A program made the position numbers and the translations under genes. Below are positions 7,520 through 16,427 of a stretch of 40,004 bases of DNA, one piece after another. The notes under the pieces were generated by a model. The model was not told the origin of the DNA and did not search any database. It saw only the letters and a list, made by a program, of their open reading frames with translations. Source of the DNA: an uncultured Hyphomicrobiales bacterium (GTDB taxonomy: Bacteria; Pseudomonadota; Alphaproteobacteria; Rhizobiales; Beijerinckiaceae); the NCBI GenBank assembly GCA_903931945.1, contig CAIZEI010000134.1, positions 1-40,004 of the forward strand. Direction: 5' to 3'. Positions within the stretch are counted from its first letter, which is position 1. The number at the start of each line of letters is the position of its first letter.

Positions 7520-8389
7520 CTATTCCGCAGCCATGGCGCCGCAATGGCCGAGGCTGCTTTCAAGTCCCGCCAGATCGGGCAGACCGAGATGCAGGATCAC
7601 GCTGTCGTCGCTGGCGGCGAACACGGGCGTGTCGCCTTCATCTGCGTGAATCCCGCTGAGGGTTCCATAGATGTGTCCATTGACCGAGCCTGCGCCTGCT
7701 ACAACGAGATAGATCGAGCGGCCCTTGCCAGTCCAGGACGCGCCGTGATCGAGCCGGATGAAATTGGCTTCGCATCGACGTTCGGTAAAAACACCCATCG
7801 GCTTTTCATAGACGCCGGGGGCGAGCGCAGCCCACTCGTAGTTTTCCGGGTCAATGAGCACGGGGTCGCGCACGCGCGGTTTGGGATAATCCATTTCGCG
7901 CCCGCGATAATGCTCCCAGATTGCCTGATAGCCATCGCGATTGCGTTTGCCCTCGACATCCTCATTGCGCCTGAAAACGCCGCCCTCGAAATGGCCGAAT
8001 TTTTCAAGCTCCTTCTGGCCCTCGCGGACTTGCGCCCGCGACAGATAGCCTGAGCCGCTGGCGCCGCCAAATTGCAGCACGGCGGTGGTCCCGGTTCCAT
8101 CCGCCGATTGCGGTCCGTAAAAAGCGCCTTCCGGGAAATAGCCAAAACTGCCCGGGCCCATTTTGCCATTGCGCGCAAAATTCATCACGCCGTCGATCTG
8201 GAAGCGGAACTGCTCGAAATTATGCCTGTGGCGCGGGGATTCGAAATCGCCCTCGATGCGCCCGATGTTGAACTGGAAATTGCCCGGCGTATCAGGCGTC
8301 CCATCGAACATGTGACGGAAGTGGAACGTGCCGCCGCGATGCTGCAACCCGCGCTTCCACTCGATGTCGTCGGCATGGATAATTTTCAT
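7520..8389 (-). CDS. Two-domain cupin protein of unknown function
   Basis: A 289-residue cytoplasmic protein with two cupin-like halves. The first half has 'SPRHRHNFEQFRFQIDGVMNF' (around residues 51-71), where H53/H55-type histidines and a glutamate occupy the cupin motif 1 position. It then has 'PGSFGYFPEGAFYGPQ'. The second half has 'NFIRLDHGASWTGKG', 'IYLVVAGAGSVNGHIYG' and a final 'DDSVILHLGLPDL', with fewer metal ligands. The length and layout recall bicupin dioxygenase-like proteins, but I cannot name a reaction. GGGAGG lies 5-6 bases before the ATG. It is the first of three same-strand genes (bicupin, frmA, SsuA-like binding protein), so it may belong to a degradation module that releases formaldehyde; that last point is inference. 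Confidence 0.7.
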   Translation of the reverse strand: MKIIHADDIEWKRGLQHRGGTFHFRHMFDGTPDTPGNFQFNIGRIEGDFESPRHRHNFEQFRFQIDGVMNFARNGKMGPGSFGYFPEGAFYGPQSADGTGTTAVLQFGGASGSGYLSRAQVREGQKELEKFGHFEGGVFRRNEDVEGKRNRDGYQAIWEHYRGREMDYPKPRVRDPVLIDPENYEWAALAPGVYEKPMGVFTERRCEANFIRLDHGASWTGKGRSIYLVVAGAGSVNGHIYGTLSGIHADEGDTPVFAASDDSVILHLGLPDLAGLESSLGHCGAMAAE

Positions 8390-8445
8390 CGGATCCTCCC
8401 GGAAGGTTGAGCAAGTCTAGCCGAATTTCCAGCCGGGGGAAGGGA

Positions 8446-9627
8446 CTATCGTCCCGCGCGGAGCGCTTTCAGCACGCGTTCCCCGGCCCGCCCGTCCTGC
8501 GGCAGGCCAGCGCTGGCCTGATAGGCCACGATAGCAGTGCGCGTCTTGTCGCCAACATTGCCATCGGGATCTCCGACATTGTAGCCGCGCTGGTTCAGCA
8601 TGGCCTGAATTTCCTTACGTCCGCCGCGCCCGAGGCCCGGATCGTCCGTTGGCCAGGGCGTTTTGAACGGTCCGCCGCCGCGAATGCGATCGGCCAGATG
8701 CGCCACCGCCAGCATGTAGGATTCCGCCGAATTATAGCTGTAGATCGCATCGAAATTGCGCGACGTCAGGAACGCCGGACCACGCGCGCCAGCAGGAAGA
8801 AACAGCCCTGCGCTTCCCTCCCCGAGCGGGCGGCCATCGACGCGGCGGACGCCCTGCGCGCTCCAGTAAGACATGGGATGCTTGTGGCTGCGGCCACTGT
8901 CCCCGGCATAGCCCGGCGGCAGCTCGACCTCATAACCCCAGTGCAGACCGGGAACCCAGCCGGCATGATGCAAAAGATTGGCGCTCGACCCCAAAGCATC
9001 CGGCACGGACTCGACAATATCGCGACGGCCATGGCCCTCAAGATCAACCGCCAGCCTCTGGTAGGTCGAGGGCATGAACTGGGTCTGCCCGAAGGCCCCC
9101 GCCCAGGAGCCGATCAAAGCCCCCGGTCTGATTTCGCCATGTTCGAGGATTTTCAGCGTGGCGAAAAACTCGCCGCGAAAATAAGCCTGCCGCCGCCCCT
9201 CGCAGGAGAGCGTCGCCAGCGACTGCACCAGCGGGCGCTTGCCAAGATTGCGCCCGAAGTCGGTTTCAACGCCCCAGATCGCGACAAGAATGGCGGGATC
9301 GACGCCAAACCTCTGTTCGGCTGTGCGCAGGGCCGCAGCCTGCAGGCGCATCGCTTCGCGCCCGTCAGCAACACGCTCGTCATCCACCGCGCCCGCCATA
9401 TAGTCCCAGATGGCGGTCTTGAATTCCGGCTGTCTGTCGAGAAAAGAGGCGGCGTCGCTGGGCTGCAAGCCTTGCGTCGCCCTGTCGAAAGTCGCTGTCG
9501 AAACGCCGTGCGAGGGCGCCTCGCCGCGAAGCGTCGAGAGACAATCTTCAAAGCCGGCCCTGGCCGGTTGGCAGATCAGCAAGGCCGCACAGGCGGCTAC
9601 GGCGAGAAATGCAGTCGAATCGCGCAT
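8446..9627 (-). CDS. Lytic murein transglycosylase, MltB family, with peptidoglycan-binding domain
   Basis: A 393-residue periplasmic enzyme that cleaves peptidoglycan glycan strands with formation of 1,6-anhydro-muramyl ends. A signal peptide (residues 1-24, ending PARA) precedes an SLT_2/MltB catalytic domain. The catalytic glutamate is E121 in WGVETDFGRN, followed by the family markers 'GSWAGAFGQTQFMPSTY' and 'AVDLEGHGRRDIV'. The last 60 residues form a PG_binding_1 domain (IQAMLNQRGYNVGDPDGNVG). I chose the ATG at 9627, which opens directly into the signal peptide; an upstream start at 9660 would bury it. No strong ribosome site is seen. It is divergent from the DUF29 pseudogene, with 75 bases between. 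Confidence 0.9.
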   Translation of the reverse strand: MRDSTAFLAVAACAALLICQPARAGFEDCLSTLRGEAPSHGVSTATFDRATQGLQPSDAASFLDRQPEFKTAIWDYMAGAVDDERVADGREAMRLQAAALRTAEQRFGVDPAILVAIWGVETDFGRNLGKRPLVQSLATLSCEGRRQAYFRGEFFATLKILEHGEIRPGALIGSWAGAFGQTQFMPSTYQRLAVDLEGHGRRDIVESVPDALGSSANLLHHAGWVPGLHWGYEVELPPGYAGDSGRSHKHPMSYWSAQGVRRVDGRPLGEGSAGLFLPAGARGPAFLTSRNFDAIYSYNSAESYMLAVAHLADRIRGGGPFKTPWPTDDPGLGRGGRKEIQAMLNQRGYNVGDPDGNVGDKTRTAIVAYQASAGLPQDGRAGERVLKALRAGR

Positions 9628-9702
9628 GGATGCAGGATAACAGGTTGCGTGAATCGCCAAAAGCGCGGAATTCTGGAAGAAAATGCGGACCGGAGGCGAC
9701 CC

Positions 9703-10136
9703 ATGCCGAACACGAATTACGATACGGATTTTTACGCCTGGGCGAATGAGCAGGCCGCGCTCCTGCGCAGCGGCAAGCTACATGAAGCTGATATCGAACA
9801 CATCGCCTAGGAGATCGAGAGCAAGGGCAGAACCGAAAAGCGCGAACTCGTCAGCCGCCTGACGGTCCTGCTGTTGTGCCTGCTCAAGTGGACGTTTCAG
9901 CCGTTTCGGCAATGCAACTCCTGGCGCACTTCAATTGAAATCCAGCGGATCGATCGCGTCTCCCACCTTGAAGATAATCCGAGTTTGAAATCGCAAATCA
10001 ACGAAACGACTGACCGGGCATACAGGCGCGCGTTGTCGGAGGCTGTCCTTGAAACCGGCCTGCCTAAGGCTGTTTTCCCGCCGTCTGCCCCTGGTCGTTC
10101 GAGCAGTTGATGGACGCGGAATTCTGGCCGGATTGA
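9703..10136 (+). pseudogene. DUF29-family protein, broken by an amber stop and a frameshift
   Basis: The translation begins MPNTNYDTDFYAWANEQAAL after a good ribosome site (CGGAGG, 6 bases), which is the typical start of the DUF29 family. After 35 codons an in-frame TAG (9808-9810) falls exactly where the family has an EEIES-like continuation. The same frame then continues with 'EIESKGRTEKRELVSRLTVL' and 'LLKWTFQP', clear DUF29 sequence. Near 10081-10090 one base appears to be missing. In the shifted frame the expected ending CPWSFEQLMDAEFWPD is read, with a stop at 10134-10136. Two independent lesions suggest a decaying gene rather than a single sequencing error. DUF29 proteins are small, often multicopy in cyanobacteria and alphaproteobacteria, and of unknown function. 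Confidence 0.8.
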
Positions 10137-10240
10137 GCCGTCTGGCGTATCCCTCTTTTAGCCGTGTCCCACGATAGGGATGCAGTCCAGCGTTCTTTCC
10201 TGTTTGCCCCCGACGCCAGTCCCATCTCCCCTCGCCCCAC

Positions 10241-11200
10241 CTATTGCGGCACAACGACTTTTTTCAATATCGCGCCCCAGCGCGCCTCTTCTGCGACAAT
10301 CCACGCCTGCAAATCGCTGGCGCTGCCGCCTGCCGCCTGCATCCCCAGATCGCGCAAGGGCTGGCGCGATCGATCGGAAGCCAACCATCCATTGATGACC
10401 GGGTTGATTTTCCGCGCAACCGGGTCCGGGGTTCCTTTGGGCGCAAATACGCCGTACCAGCCCACAGCTTCGAAATCCGGAAAGCCGGCTTCGCGCATCG
10501 TGGGGACATCGGGCAGGTCGGCGAGCCGGCGCGCGCTGGTGACGGCGAGCGCCCGGACCGAGCCTGCTTTCGCCAGACCGATGGTCGTTGTGACATAATT
10601 GATGCCCGCCTCGATCTGCCCGCCGATGAGATCGGTGTTCTGCTGGCTGGCCGAATTATAGGGGACATGCGTCATATCGACGTCCGCAATGCCCTCGATC
10701 ATTTCCAGCGTGACATGCGGTTGCGAGCCGACGCCGCTGGAACTGACATGCACCTTGCCGGGGTTGGCGCGCGCATAGGCGATCAGTTCGGCGAGGGTGT
10801 GAACCGGTAGCGCGGGATTGACCATGATCATCATGGGCGCCTTCGCCACAAGAACAATGGGACTGAAATCGCGGGCAAAATCAAACGGCAGCGATGCATA
10901 GACATATTTGTTCTGCACCGCGATGCCTGGCGTGACGATCAGCAGCGTATTCCCGTCGGGCGCAGCCTTGCTGGCGAAGGAGGCGCCGACGTTGCCATTG
11001 GCGCCCGCGCGGTCATCGACAATAAAGGGCTGGCCGAGCTTGTCCTGCAATTCATTGCCGACAAGGCGGGCGAGCAGATCCACCCCGCTGCCCGCGGCAA
11101 AAGGCGAAACAATTGTCACCTGACGCGATGGCCAGTTTTGCGCCCAGGCCGGGGCCATCGCCAGCCCCGCCAGCAAGATGGAAAGAACCTTCAAGCGCAT
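10241..11200 (-). CDS. Orphan TctC/Bug-type solute-binding protein (1)
   Basis: A 319-residue periplasmic receptor of the TctC/Bug family, the substrate-binding part of tripartite tricarboxylate transporters, which bind organic acids or amino acids. The signal peptide ends AWA before Q21. The mature protein shows the family hallmarks: 'VTIVSPFAAGSGVDLLARLV', 'VDDRAGANGNVGA', 'AAPDGNTLLI', and 'DVPTMREAGFPDFEAVGWYGVFA'. ATG at 11200 is chosen because it opens into the signal peptide; the frame stays open far upstream but that part is antisense to the kinase gene. No tctA or tctB gene is near. It is divergent from the large symporter-type hybrid histidine kinase, 141 bases apart, which raises the possibility of joint function. 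Confidence 0.88.
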   Translation of the reverse strand: MRLKVLSILLAGLAMAPAWAQNWPSRQVTIVSPFAAGSGVDLLARLVGNELQDKLGQPFIVDDRAGANGNVGASFASKAAPDGNTLLIVTPGIAVQNKYVYASLPFDFARDFSPIVLVAKAPMMIMVNPALPVHTLAELIAYARANPGKVHVSSSGVGSQPHVTLEMIEGIADVDMTHVPYNSASQQNTDLIGGQIEAGINYVTTTIGLAKAGSVRALAVTSARRLADLPDVPTMREAGFPDFEAVGWYGVFAPKGTPDPVARKINPVINGWLASDRSRQPLRDLGMQAAGGSASDLQAWIVAEEARWGAILKKVVVPQ

Positions 11201-11341
11201 CGCGGGCCGCCCTTTGCATCTGTTTTCAGGACTCTGCGAAACACATTGCCGGTCGGGCGATCTCGCATAAACCTCCAGCTGCCCCCCTTTGGCTTTGGCC
11301 GCAGCGTGATATGAATACCGGATGTTCTGGACTTCGCAAAG

Positions 11342-14300
11342 ATGATCGCTGGATGGGTCGCGGTTTTGACCGCGCTGCTCTATCTTTGCGCGCTGTTCGC
11401 AGTGGCGCATTTTGCCGACACCTCGGGCCGTCGCTTCGTCGGCGGGCGCGCGAGGCCCGCCATCTACGCGCTGACGCTGGGCGTCTATTGCACCTCCTGG
11501 ACGTTTTTCGGTTCGGTCGGCCTCGCCTCCTCGCACGGATTTGACTTCCTGCCGACCTATATCGGCCCGATCGTTGTGATTGGTCTTTGCTATCCCTTTG
11601 TTGCGAGGATCGCACGCCTTGCCCATTCGCAAAATATCACATCCGTCGCCGACTTCGTCGCTGCGCGTTACGGCAAGTCGGGACCGACGGCGGCGCTGGT
11701 CGCCATCATCGCCGTCATCGGCGTCGTGCCGTATATCGCGCTGCAACTCAAGGCGATTTCGCAATCGCTGATGACCGTGCTCGATTCGCTGGAAAGCAGC
11801 CGCGTGATTGTCAGCGCGCACGCTATGGGCGATGTCACGATCGGCGTCGCGGTCGTGCTCGCCGGCTTCGCTATGGCCTTCGGCACGCGCCACATAGAAG
11901 CGACAGAGCATCAGGATGGCCTGGTCTTCGCCATTGCCGCGGAATCCCTTGTGAAGCTTCTTGCTTTCATCGTTGTCGGCGCCTTTGTCACCTGGGGCAT
12001 GTTCGATGGCGTTGGCGATTTGCTGACGCGGGCGGCGCAGGATTCCGCTGCGCGCAGCGTATTTATGCGTCCGCCGAATCTGGCCTATTGGGCGGTGAAC
12101 ATCTTTCTGGCGGGAAGCTGCGTGCTAATGTTGCCGCGCCAGTTTCATGTCGCTTTCGTCGAGAACCGGGATGTCCGGGATATCAGGACTGCGGCCTGGG
12201 TTTTCCCGCTTTATCTGATTGCGATCAATCTTTTCGTGATTCCGCTTGTGATCGCCGGCCAGCTGATTTTCGCCGATGGCTCGATCGATCGCGATATGAC
12301 GGTGCTGGCGCTGCCCTTGCAGGCGCATGCGCCTGTCATCGCGCTGATCACCATGGTGGGCGGACTTTCGGCCTCGACAGCGATGGTGATTGTCGAATGC
12401 GTTGCACTCTCGATCATGGTGTCGAACGATCTTGTCATGCCGCTGGCGTTGCGCGGTGGCGGTCCGCCCGGCCTGATCGGTCGCCATCCCGGCGCCAGCA
12501 TTCTGGTGGTTCGCCGCCTTGCGATCATTCTGATGCTGTCGCTCGGCTATCTCTATCTCAGATATTCGAGCGCGGCGGCGCTCGTCAGCATCGGCCTGCT
12601 CTCTTTTGCTGCAATCGCCCAGATCGCGCCGGCCTTCATCGGCGGGTTGTTCTGGCGCCGCGCCAATGCGCGTGGCGCGCTTGGTGGTCTTGCAGCTGGA
12701 ATGTTCTGCTGGAGCTACACGTTGCTGGCGCCAACGCTGGTCGAAAATTCCGAAGCCATCGCATCGCTTGTCCATAATGGCCCGGCGTCCATTGGCTGGT
12801 TGCGACCTGAAGCCATGTTCGGTCTGGAAGCGCCTTCACTGGTGCATGGCGTATTGATCAGCCTGACAGCCAATGTGCTGGCCTTTATCGGCCTGTCGCT
12901 CTCGCGCACGCCAACATCGATCGAAAACACACAGGCTGATATTTTTGTTGGCCCGGAAGGTCCCCCCCGGCTTGCCGCCGCCAGACCATGGCGAATCTCG
13001 CTGACCGCTGCGGAACTTGAATCGACCGTCGCGCTGTATCTCGGCGCGGAGCCCACCCGTCAGGCGTTCGACGCATTTTTTGCTTCGCATGGCGGAATCC
13101 GCGCGCCTGCCGCAGAGGCAGACATTCACCTCTTCCGCTTTGCAGAACATCAGCTGGCGTCGGCGATCGGCGCAGCCTCGTCCCGCCTCGCCCTGTCGCT
13201 GTTGCTCCGCCGCCGTACGATGACGCGCGAGGCCGCATTTCGACTGATCGACGACGCATCCTCTGCGCTGCAATACAATCGCGACATGTTGCAGCAGGCG
13301 CTCGATTTTGCGCGGCAGGGCGTGACTGTGCTCGACAAGGATATGCGTTTGATCTGCTGGAACCGGGAGTTCCGCGACCTCTTTGATCTGGAGGCCGAGC
13401 GGCTCCACGTCGGCGCGCCATTTGACGAAATCGTCCAGCACAACGCCGACCGGGGCTTTTATGGCCCTGGCGATGCGACAGATATTCGCGACACCCGCTT
13501 TCGCGCGCTGGCGAATGTCGGCGAACCCTCCCGCCTGCGTCTGCGTCACTCGGGCGAAGTGATCGAAATCCGCTCTGCGAAGATGCCCGATGGCGGCCTC
13601 GTCACGACCTATACAGACATTACGGAGGCTGTGCAGGCCGAAGACGCGCTGGCCGCGACCAATGAAACGCTTGAGTTGCGCGTTCGCGATCGCACCGACC
13701 AGTTGTTGCGTCTGAATGCCGAACTCGCGCGCGCAAAGGCCGAGGCCGACGAAGCCAACCTGTCGAAAACGCGCTTTCTGGCCGCCGCGAGCCACGACAT
13801 TTTGCAACCGCTGAACGCCGCGCGGCTTTACGCCACCAGCCTTGTCGAACGTATGGACGCAGGAGCGCGCAATGGCGCCGAAACCGCGCTTGCGCGCAAC
13901 CTCGATGCGTCGCTTGAAGCCGTTGAGGATATTTTGACAGCCTTGCTCGAAATATCGCGGCTCGACGCCGGGGCAATGAAAGTTGAGCTTTCTGAATTCC
14001 CGATCAACGACGTTCTGTTGCAATTGCGCGGCGATTTTGAACCCATTGCACGACTGAAAGGTCTGCGGCTGACGTTTGCGCCCTGTTCGCTCAGCGTGCG
14101 GACGGATCGACGTTTGTTGCGCCGCGTATTGCAGAATCTGATTGCCAACGCCATCAAATATACGCCCTCGGGCCACGTTCTTGCAGGCTGCCGCCGGCGT
14201 GGACAACATCTCGAAATACAGGTGCTTGACACAGGGTTCGGCATTCCGTCCAACAAGCGCGAAATCATCTTTCGGGAGTTTGAAAGGCTGCCCAACGCCT

Positions 14301-14881
14301 CCACAGGCGCGCCCGGCATTGGCCTGGGTCTATCGATCGTCGATCGCATCAGCAAGGTGCTCGATCACCGCGTTCATTTGCGTTCGACGCCGGGACGCGG
14401 ATCGCTCTTCAGCATTGAAGCGCCAATCGCGCGGGTGATTGCCGCGACCGCGGGTCCAGCGTTGCGGGAGGCTGTCACGCACGCGACGCCTTTGGCGGGT
14501 CTGTGCATTGTCTCGATCGACAACGATATACGCATCGTTGAGGGCATGCGGGAATTGCTTTCCGGGTGGGGTTGCCTCGCAATTGTCGCCATCGATCTGA
14601 AGGCTGCGCGCGAAGAAATCAAACGGCTTGGCGCAACGCCCCATGGCGTGATCGCAGACTTCCATCTCGATGAACTTGACGGTCTGGCGAGCATCGCCGG
14701 TCTGCGCGCAGATTTCGACGCCGATTTGCCGGCGGCTTTGTTGACCGCCGATCGTTCAACCGAGGTGCGGGATCAGGCCGAAGAGCGCAATGTTCGATTG
14801 TTGCACAAACCGGTGCGCCCGGCGGCGCTGCGCGCGCTTCTCTCGCAATGGCGCGTCGCGCGCCGGATTGCCGCAGAGTGA
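11342..14881 (+). CDS. Hybrid sensor histidine kinase with sodium/solute symporter-like sensor domain
   Basis: A 1179-residue membrane sensor. Residues 1 to about 520 form a sodium:solute symporter (PutP/SSSF-like) domain with about 12-13 hydrophobic helices, starting with the marker YCTSWTFFGSVG. After a linker there is a PAS domain (about 655-760: 'GVTVLDKDMRLICWNREF'), then a coiled coil and a HisKA domain with phospho-acceptor H818 in AASHDILQPLNAARLY. An HATPase domain follows (NLIANAIKYTPSG; DTGFGIPS; GIGLGLSIV). Last comes a receiver domain with phospho-acceptor D1106 (VIADFHLD) and lysine K1156 (LHKPVRP). This is the layout of CbrA/NahK-type hybrid kinases, in which transport and sensing may be linked. 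No response regulator is adjacent. The neighbour upstream, on the other strand, is an orphan TctC gene. Confidence 0.93.
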   Translation: MIAGWVAVLTALLYLCALFAVAHFADTSGRRFVGGRARPAIYALTLGVYCTSWTFFGSVGLASSHGFDFLPTYIGPIVVIGLCYPFVARIARLAHSQNITSVADFVAARYGKSGPTAALVAIIAVIGVVPYIALQLKAISQSLMTVLDSLESSRVIVSAHAMGDVTIGVAVVLAGFAMAFGTRHIEATEHQDGLVFAIAAESLVKLLAFIVVGAFVTWGMFDGVGDLLTRAAQDSAARSVFMRPPNLAYWAVNIFLAGSCVLMLPRQFHVAFVENRDVRDIRTAAWVFPLYLIAINLFVIPLVIAGQLIFADGSIDRDMTVLALPLQAHAPVIALITMVGGLSASTAMVIVECVALSIMVSNDLVMPLALRGGGPPGLIGRHPGASILVVRRLAIILMLSLGYLYLRYSSAAALVSIGLLSFAAIAQIAPAFIGGLFWRRANARGALGGLAAGMFCWSYTLLAPTLVENSEAIASLVHNGPASIGWLRPEAMFGLEAPSLVHGVLISLTANVLAFIGLSLSRTPTSIENTQADIFVGPEGPPRLAAARPWRISLTAAELESTVALYLGAEPTRQAFDAFFASHGGIRAPAAEADIHLFRFAEHQLASAIGAASSRLALSLLLRRRTMTREAAFRLIDDASSALQYNRDMLQQALDFARQGVTVLDKDMRLICWNREFRDLFDLEAERLHVGAPFDEIVQHNADRGFYGPGDATDIRDTRFRALANVGEPSRLRLRHSGEVIEIRSAKMPDGGLVTTYTDITEAVQAEDALAATNETLELRVRDRTDQLLRLNAELARAKAEADEANLSKTRFLAAASHDILQPLNAARLYATSLVERMDAGARNGAETALARNLDASLEAVEDILTALLEISRLDAGAMKVELSEFPINDVLLQLRGDFEPIARLKGLRLTFAPCSLSVRTDRRLLRRVLQNLIANAIKYTPSGHVLAGCRRRGQHLEIQVLDTGFGIPSNKREIIFREFERLPNASTGAPGIGLGLSIVDRISKVLDHRVHLRSTPGRGSLFSIEAPIARVIAATAGPALREAVTHATPLAGLCIVSIDNDIRIVEGMRELLSGWGCLAIVAIDLKAAREEIKRLGATPHGVIADFHLDELDGLASIAGLRADFDADLPAALLTADRSTEVRDQAEERNVRLLHKPVRPAALRALLSQWRVARRIAAE

Positions 14882-15094
14882 CAAGACTATTTTGCCGCGT
14901 TTTCTCCCGGCGGTTTCGAAGCCATCGTCCGGAGCGAAACCGGCAACCAATTCGCTGGGAAACGCTTTCATTCGCCAGCGCCGTCTACCGATCGGCTGCG
15001 AGCGACCTCGGCGGCCACCACGAACCCAAGGGCCTCGCGCGATCGCCAATGATGCGTCAGCCATGAATTTTGGCGCGGCATGGATGCGATCTGC

Positions 15095-15502
15095 CTATTC
15101 AGATGGCGCGACGGCATATTGTTCGTCGCTGACATGCTCCATCCAGTCGACATGGCGACCGTCCTTGGCCTCCTGAATCGCCAGATGAACCATCGCAATG
15201 CCGGGCGCTGCGCCGTGCCAGTGTTTTTCCTCCGGCGCGAAGTAAACGGTGTCGCCCGCGCGCACTTCGCGAACCGGGCCGCCCCAGACCTGCACATGGC
15301 CAACGCCAGACAGGATATGCAGGGTCTGTCCGAGCGGATGCGTATGCCAGGCGGTGCGCGCGGAGGGCTCAAAACTGACCTTGACCGCTCGTGTCATCGC
15401 GGGCGCAGGCGTTTCGATAATCGGGTCCTGCCAGACAGTTCCCGTGAAATACGTAGCCGGCGACCTGATCGATTTGACGCTGCCAAGACGGTTGATGAAC
15501 AT
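15095..15502 (-). CDS. Small cupin, bacterial hydroxynitrile-lyase-like
   Basis: A 135-residue single-domain cupin. The segment AWHTHPLGQTLHILSGVG (51-68) and EKHWHGAAP (92-100) place H53, H55, Q59 and H94. These are the same residues, with the same numbering, that I recall as the metal ligands of the cupin hydroxynitrile lyase from Granulicella; Q110 in HLAIQE also matches. The rest of the family mostly consists of cupins of unknown role annotated as quercetinase-like, so enzymatic activity here is inference. AGGAGA lies 7 bases before the ATG. The gene begins 3 bases after the stop of the sterol-desaturase-type gene and is surely cotranscribed with it. No signal peptide is present, so it should be cytoplasmic. 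Confidence 0.78.
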   Translation of the reverse strand: MFINRLGSVKSIRSPATYFTGTVWQDPIIETPAPAMTRAVKVSFEPSARTAWHTHPLGQTLHILSGVGHVQVWGGPVREVRAGDTVYFAPEEKHWHGAAPGIAMVHLAIQEAKDGRHVDWMEHVSDEQYAVAPSE

Positions 15503-15505
15503 CGA

Positions 15506-16309
15506 CTACTCTCCTGCTGTCGCGGGTTCGCCACTGCGGCGGCGGCGCGCGCGAACCAGATCCCAACGCGTTTTCAGAATGGTATCGCAAAGACTGGACG
15601 ATCCAAAACCATCGCTGAAACTGACGTTGCCGCGCGCGTGATGCTCGGCATGGGCGCGGCTGGAAAGCGCGGGCGCCATTTTGCGCGCTAGCCGCGCGCC
15701 AATCCCCTCGCCGCCGGTCTTCTCCAGCGCGAGGCTGAAATCATAGCCGGAATGCTCATACAGGCCGCCAAAAGCGCCTGTCGTTACAACGAAAATATGG
15801 AACCAGACATCCGCGCCAGCGCCCACGAGCGCCAGCGGGAGCAGATAGGGGCAGATGATTTCAGCAACAAAATCCGCTCCGCTCATGTAGCACGCGCTGA
15901 TCGAACAACTCGCTGATGTGGAGTGATGCACGGCATGGCCGAGCCGGTTCATCAGCGTCGGCCTGTGCATGACGCCGCGATGGAAAGCGTATTGTACGAC
16001 GTCGTGCCCCAGAGACATGCCAACGAGCGACAGCGCCGCCGTCAGCAGACTGATATGCTCACGCCCGACAAAGGCGAGGCCAAGCCACTGAAACAGCCCC
16101 ATGGCCGGCAGAAGAAGGAAAACCTGATTGGCGAGCACACGCGGAAGGATGTCGAGGTAGGGGCGCCGCTCCACCGGGCGCGTCTTGAAGCGCTGGAGCC
16201 TGCCTGTGGCATCGAGCCAGTAAAACCAGAGCCCGATGCCGTGATAGGCGACCATCTGCGCCGCCCAGACAGTGACGAACAGAGGAATTGTATGCAAAAA
16301 TGAGGTCAT
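15506..16309 (-). CDS. Sterol desaturase / fatty acid hydroxylase superfamily membrane protein
   Basis: A 267-residue integral membrane di-iron protein. Conserved histidine clusters are visible in order: H102 and H110 with H115 (GHDVVQYAFHRGVMHR), then HAVHH (125-129), H186 (YEHSG), and HAEHH (220-224). Four or more hydrophobic helices surround them, including residues 1-30, 58-80, 88-101 and 150-182. The superfamily introduces hydroxyl groups or double bonds into lipids, sterols, carotenoids or alkylglycerols; the substrate cannot be read from sequence. No obvious ribosome site precedes the ATG at 16309. It lies 118 bases downstream of a TctC gene and immediately upstream of the small cupin gene, forming a two-gene unit. 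Confidence 0.85.
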   Translation of the reverse strand: MTSFLHTIPLFVTVWAAQMVAYHGIGLWFYWLDATGRLQRFKTRPVERRPYLDILPRVLANQVFLLLPAMGLFQWLGLAFVGREHISLLTAALSLVGMSLGHDVVQYAFHRGVMHRPTLMNRLGHAVHHSTSASCSISACYMSGADFVAEIICPYLLPLALVGAGADVWFHIFVVTTGAFGGLYEHSGYDFSLALEKTGGEGIGARLARKMAPALSSRAHAEHHARGNVSFSDGFGSSSLCDTILKTRWDLVRARRRRSGEPATAGE

Positions 16310-16427
16310 TCATTCGCCGTTTCATACGGACGTCAGGCCCGCTCTCCAACACGCGGCTTATAGAGCCCGCAGGGGGCTTCTGACAATCGCAGGCATGGCC
16401 AGGATTTCACACCGGCGGCGCCAGACC

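Noticed and set aside
6328-7659. A 443-codon open frame on the plus strand
   Set aside because: It is antisense to the formaldehyde dehydrogenase gene, with no recognisable domain.
8407-9702. An upstream extension of the DUF29 frame (open back to 8407)
   Set aside because: It is antisense to the transglycosylase gene; the DUF29 start at 9703 has its own ribosome site.
11201-11911. An upstream extension of the first TctC gene
   Set aside because: The frame is open but antisense to the kinase gene, and the signal peptide begins only at 11200.
12836-14209. A 457-codon open frame on the minus strand
   Set aside because: It is antisense to the histidine kinase domains of the hybrid kinase.
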